This document shows positions 60,126 to 64,000 of a stretch of 64,000 nucleotides of DNA, piece by piece. The stretch is from Mauremys mutica. Its lineage: Eukaryota > Chordata > Testudines > Geoemydidae. Location of the stretch: positions 10,567,501 to 10,631,500 of the forward strand of contig NC_059084.1 of NCBI RefSeq assembly GCF_020497125.1, read 5' to 3'. Each line of letters starts with the position of its first letter. Position 1 is the stretch's first letter. A program made the position numbers and the translations under genes. Under the pieces are notes generated by a model. The model had not been told where the DNA came from. It made no database searches and saw nothing but the letters and a program-made list of their open reading frames with translations.

Positions 60126-61559
60126 GTTGTCCATATATACCCCAGATAACAGTTTCTCTGTTTTCCAGCTCACCATTAGTACCTAGTAGAGAATATGTTT
60201 TCCCTATCTCCACCCTTAAAATCTATGAGATTTAGAACTGTGTGAAGATGACATTCCAGTTTAGAAGTGAACAGGTTTGTCATTCTACCGTATGGTTACG
60301 GAAAAAGCCTGGCAAATGACAGTCAAGCACTGTGTTGAACCTGGTAACCTTTCAGACGCTACCTTTGTAACTAAGATATCAATAAAAATTCTGCTAGCAT
60401 GCACTAAGCTTTTTATGGCAATCATGTACAGTGTATAAGCAGATCTAACTTTTCTTTATTTTTTTCCTGCTGTACCTCAAATCATTATTTCTCTGATCTG
60501 GACTAAGTTGGACTGTTCTGTCTAGGAAAATATTTACAATTCTTCTTTAATAGAAAAATGTAATGGGGAAGAGCGGAATTTACTGTTGCGATGTTGGTCT
60601 TGCACTGGGGGATGCTGACTCAGAGAGACCAACTCACATTTTATTTTGCAGATCCCATGAGTAAGCAGGACTTCAAAAGGTCATAGGATTAAGAGGGCAA
60701 CAGTTTATGACTCTTTCCACACAGGATTAATTTTCCTTTCCACAACAAATGTTATTGGGAATTATACACATATATCAATGTAAGTAGAAATCTCAGCATT
60801 GGCAAGTGTATTTTGCTGGATAAGAAAATCAGTTACACCATATTTGTGGTATTTGGTATAGAAATTATAAATCAATTATATTTGTTAACTATTTTCCTGC
60901 ACAGATAGTTCAGAGAAGATAATTTCAAATCGTAAGTAGGAGACAATAGCATGTACATAGAAAATCTTGTTTACATTTTCTTAAACTTCCTTTCTCCATA
61001 GATTCCCCAAACTCCTTCAATAACCCTTGCTGCTCTGGTACAGAATTTAAAAGGGGATCTAGTATTTTTAATATTTAGTTAATGGAAATTATGTCAAGAG
61101 AGTTTAAATGACTTTTCATTCTAGTTAAAACACACGTCTGGTCAATTATTAAGTGAAGTACAAACTTAGAAATAGCAAGCAAGAGTGCTGCTTTATAGCA
61201 GTGATACTCAGACCGTGGCTCTTTCATGTGTCTCCTGAAGTGCAACTGGGAAGAGCACATTTGGTAGAGATCTGGCAAGAAGAGCGAATGCAACATTTTA
61301 AAAGAGATGAATGCAAATGAATGCATACTGCCATCTTCCCCAGGTAACACAGGGAAAGTATATTCAAGACTCCCACAGCATGAGAACAGTTTGATGCAAA
61401 AAGTTCATCCAAAACTCTGAGAAGTCACAAAGTGCACATCTTCCTGTACTTAAGATTTCATTTGCTGCAAAATAGCTTAACATAATGTGACTGCTTCAAC
61501 TACAGATTCTTTACACAACTCTAAGTGCCCAGTCAGAAAATACTTTTGTGGGCCTGCAA
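60126..61559. other. Intronic DNA; one partial hAT-like end
   Basis: AT-rich. At 61199-61235 AGTGATACTCAGACCGTGGC and TCTTTCATGTGTCTCCTG resemble one end of a further hAT-like turtle repeat, but I could not find its other end. Nothing else recognised. Confidence 0.45.
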
Positions 61560-61710
61560 CCACGGGGACTATTACTCCCGAGGGAATTCAGCACCAAAAA
61601 AGTAAAAAAAATTGTGCACACACCTTCCCCCCCCCCAAAAAATAATCTGCACATGGTATTTTAAAATTCTGTAAAATTCTGTAAATTTTATCAATCAATA
61701 AATAAATATG
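61560..61710. repeat. AT-rich turtle repeat remnant
   Basis: CTCCCGAGGGAATTCAGCAC, CAAAAAAGTAAAAAAAATTG and the tandem TAAAATTCTGTAAAATTCTG resemble a dispersed turtle repeat with the phrase AAAATTCTGCA repeated. Contains a C run near 61629. The second end is not visible. Confidence 0.45.
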
Positions 61711-61919
61711 AAGCTCCAGTATGGTAGTGGGGAGCATAGGCCACTGGCTGCACAGTATGGAGGTGGAAGATCACGCTGCAGACCCGCCCTCTTGCTCTCC
61801 CCAGGACATGGACTCGGTGCTGACAGAGGACGCAAGGGCTGGGCCTGCTCCAGAAACACCCCGGGGCCCTGCCCCTCCCGACCAGGTGCACCAGCAGGCA
61901 GGCTCAATCTAACAGGATC

Positions 61920-62460
61920 CAAGTATGGAGGAGCTTAGTGGGGGGAGGAATCCAGGTGTGGGGTAAGAGGGTTCTGTGTGGTGCAATCTGAGTGAAGGTG
62001 GGACAGTGGCGGGGGTGGGTCTGGGTGCAGGACAGATCTGGATGCACAGGGGCTCTTGGGGGGGTGTCCAGGTGAAGGTGGTTGGGACTTGGCAGGGGAG
62101 TGTGGGGGGAAGGGGGTCAGCGGGGGGTGTCTGGGTGCTGGGAGAGTGGAGCTTGGTGGGTTGGGGGTCTGGGTGCAGCTGGTTGGGGCTCAGGTGCAGG
62201 GGGCTTGTCAGGGTGGTCTGGGTGCATAGGGGGTGGCGCTCGTCAGGGTGTTCGAGTGCAGGGAGCTCAGCAGAGGGTGGTGTGGGTGCAGGGGTGAGGG
62301 GTCAGCGGGGAAGGGCAGGTACAGGAGGTGGGGCTCAGCGAGGGGCGAATCTGGGTATGGGGATGTCCAGATGCACAGGGGTTGGGCGGACGGGGGAGCA
62401 ACTCCCTATATAGTGACCCCCTCCCCCCACGGCTGAGAGGTGATGAGGGCAGGAAGTGGG
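61920..62460 (+). repeat. G-rich degenerate minisatellite
   Basis: GTCTGGGTGCAGG / GGGGGTC / GGTGCAGGGGGC motifs recur every roughly 20-60 bases in a strongly G-rich, C-poor strand. Repeated runs of three or more G could form G-quadruplexes. The 145-codon and similar frames here are by-products. Confidence 0.75.
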
Positions 62461-62626
62461 GGGAGGTTTTTGGGGATGGGTCTGACCCAGATCCAGCTGC
62501 TCCATGCAGGGGAATTGTAGTTCTCTCCCCTCTTAGCCCCACCGGGACTATCAGCTGAGCTCAGTGCAGGGTAGGAGCCACCGGACGGGGTGTCCCCAAC
62601 CCCCTGCAGTGATTTACCCCTCCACC

Positions 62627-63022
62627 AAGGGTGAAAGTAAATTCACGGATTTACTGGTATGCAGGGTCCTGGGCAAGGTGTGGGGCAGCGACTCTGAGCC
62701 CCCAGAAGGGGCGGGGCTGGAGCCAGAGTCCCTCAGCCAGCCCTTCAGCACTGCCTGGTCTGTGCAGCCTGGGGTTCCAGTGACGACTTAAAAGGCCCAG
62801 GGGTCCAGCCCCTGGTGCGGTAACAGCAGCAGCAGCCCCGGGGCCTTTAAATTGCCACTGGAACCCTGGGCCCCTGGCCCTTTTAAATCCCCAGCCCCCG
62901 GGGCAGCGGCCCCTTTGCCCCCCCCCCCCCCCATCAGCGGCCCTGCTGCTACGGTCGGCTGTGTACTGGCAGCCACTTACCGGTACACCATATCAGACGG
63001 GACCGGCTTACTTTCACCTCTG
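62627..63022. mobile_element. Inverted-repeat element with GC-rich core
   Basis: Left AGGGTGAAAGTAAATTCACG, then TTTACTGGTATGCAGG; right end reversed AGGTGAAAGTAAGCCGGTCC, then GGTGTACCGGTAAGTGG. The shared GTGAAAGTAA and ACTGGTA/ACCGGTA motifs form the inverted ends. The core has GGGGCTGGAGCCAGAGTC and a 14-C run near 62918. No target duplication confirmed. Confidence 0.6.
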
Positions 63023-64000
63023 CTCTCCGCTGGCTGCTCCAGGCGCCCACCACCACAGTTGGTGATGGGGATGGAGAAATCCCCCTACAACATATGGGGA
63101 TCAAGAGTAAAAACATCACCTCCACTATATTTCTAGTCCACCACCTCTCGGAACTCAAGCTGGATAGAAAGATAGTCAAGATTATCTGAAATAGTCAATG
63201 AATTTTCCCCAAGTCCATTTTCACATCTCACTGAAATTGTAGAGGGGCTATTCTATTGTGTTGCACCAAAAGTTAACCAAATGCATCAAAGAAACATACT
63301 GATGGAGACCACATTCTGTTTTGACTGACCCCACCCCAGGAACACCACTGAAATAGCAACACGGACTGGTTTGTGTTTTCCATTTTAACACACTCTACAA
63401 CCTCAAACAGAGTTCTCGCAGTTTTTAAGCACCAGGTTGTCCCCTATACAGCATTTATTATTCTGATTACATGGAAAATGAGAGAATATCATCTAATCTT
63501 GGGCAATTCAGTTGGTTGAGAGATGTCAGTACAGGGAATATGATGGGTGAAGTAAAAGCAGTCCTAGCACAAACTCAGCAAGATCTCCCACTTATTAGGT
63601 TTTTCGCTCAAGCCACAAACCAAACATTTCTATTTGCTACATTTGCAAAGTAGCCTCAGTGATCAACATTTATCTCATGCTTCACTTCTTCACATCCCAA
63701 CAAAAACCAAATTTCTCCTCATTATTTACTTTTTCTAATGACCGAACCATATATTTTCTAAAAGATTCAGGACAGAAAACCGACAATTATTTAGATTATT
63801 CAGTATTTTTACAATGTGTCCACAGGAAGAAAAATCACGCCAATTCTAAGGTTTCTTATCATTTCTGTTTATCATCAGCTCTGTTACAATTAACCTCTTC
63901 AGCTACCTTGACCTGGTTCACTTTGATTAATAGAGCATTTTTGTCAACTTACTCTCCTCCCCTAAAATAATCACGCTGATCATTGTAAATTTAAAACCAT
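63023..64000. other. Intronic DNA without a recognised gene
   Basis: AT-rich, no exon or element recognised up to the window edge. Confidence 0.5.

Larger units (their letters stand above)
37942..64000 (-). other. Presumed upstream intron of the G-alpha-s gene (minus strand)
   Basis: On the minus strand this stretch lies 5' of the exon. I looked for the preceding exon (residues like PENQF and an ending before EFYEH), for the P-loop exon and for a small exon between them, and saw none. The stretch is AT-rich non-coding DNA with the CR1, hAT, MIR and MITE insertions listed separately. In humans CHMP1B lies inside GNAL, as I recall, but no CHMP1B-like reading frame is visible here. Confidence 0.45.

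Noticed and set aside
61691..63179. Open frames up to 145 codons in G-rich DNA; possible CpG-island promoter
   Set aside because: Frames come from a G-rich minisatellite and an inverted-repeat element; no conserved product.

Overview
The window looks like turtle nuclear DNA, probably a cryptodiran. The evidence is a tRNA-derived SINE whose tail matches the 3' end of CR1 LINEs (15588-15768), several CR1 retrotransposons with RT reading frames, many old MIR-type SINEs, and many short hAT-, Tigger/pogo- and Harbinger-like non-autonomous DNA elements that resemble repeats I recall from turtle genomes. Base composition is AT-rich, with GC-rich islands that are all inside repeats. I see no bacterial-style gene, rRNA, functional tRNA, CRISPR array or endogenous retrovirus.

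The only cellular coding sequence I can support is one 98-base exon on the minus strand at 37813-37910. It has a good acceptor (pyrimidine tract plus AG) and a GTAAGT donor. It encodes 32 residues of a G-protein alpha-s family protein, containing [20 protein letters not shown] and ending in a split codon. It matches the exon known as exon 6 of GNAS and its homologue in GNAL. Very long introns and the VKAC residues favour GNAL (G-alpha-olf). I could not find a neighbouring exon, so the window is best read as parts of two large introns around this exon: 37911-64000 upstream and 1-37812 downstream in gene order.

Layout in plus coordinates. 1-9.3 kb: intron with an old MIR, a Harbinger-like MITE (7960-8161) and several GTCTACA-type MITEs. 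9.3-9.9 kb: foldback element with GC-rich tandem repeats. 10-22.6 kb: mostly featureless intron with the turtle SINE, MIRs, and a MITE at 16.2-16.55 kb broken by a 99-base unit that recurs at 17.04 kb. 22.6-24.25 kb: cluster of two TA-flanked MITEs, one swollen by a ~120-base palindromic tandem repeat, with a hAT element between them. 26.5-32 kb: dense DNA-transposon cluster, including a palindromic GC-rich hAT, a MITE nested in a MIR, a MITE nested in a MITE, a 775-base hAT and a Tigger-like element. 32-40 kb: AT-rich intron with the exon and a 1-kb TA-flanked element. 40-42 kb: hAT copy and CR1 tail. 45.6-49.4 kb: two head-to-tail CR1 copies. 50.2 kb: third copy of the TA-flanked MITE. 54 kb: GC-rich hAT-like element. 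57.4 kb: short hAT. 58-59.6 kb: CR1 on the minus strand. 61.5-63 kb: G-rich minisatellite and a GC-rich inverted-repeat element.

Nothing suggests cooperating genes. The biological content is one exon of a signalling gene and a detailed record of transposon insertion, nesting and internal repeat expansion in its introns.
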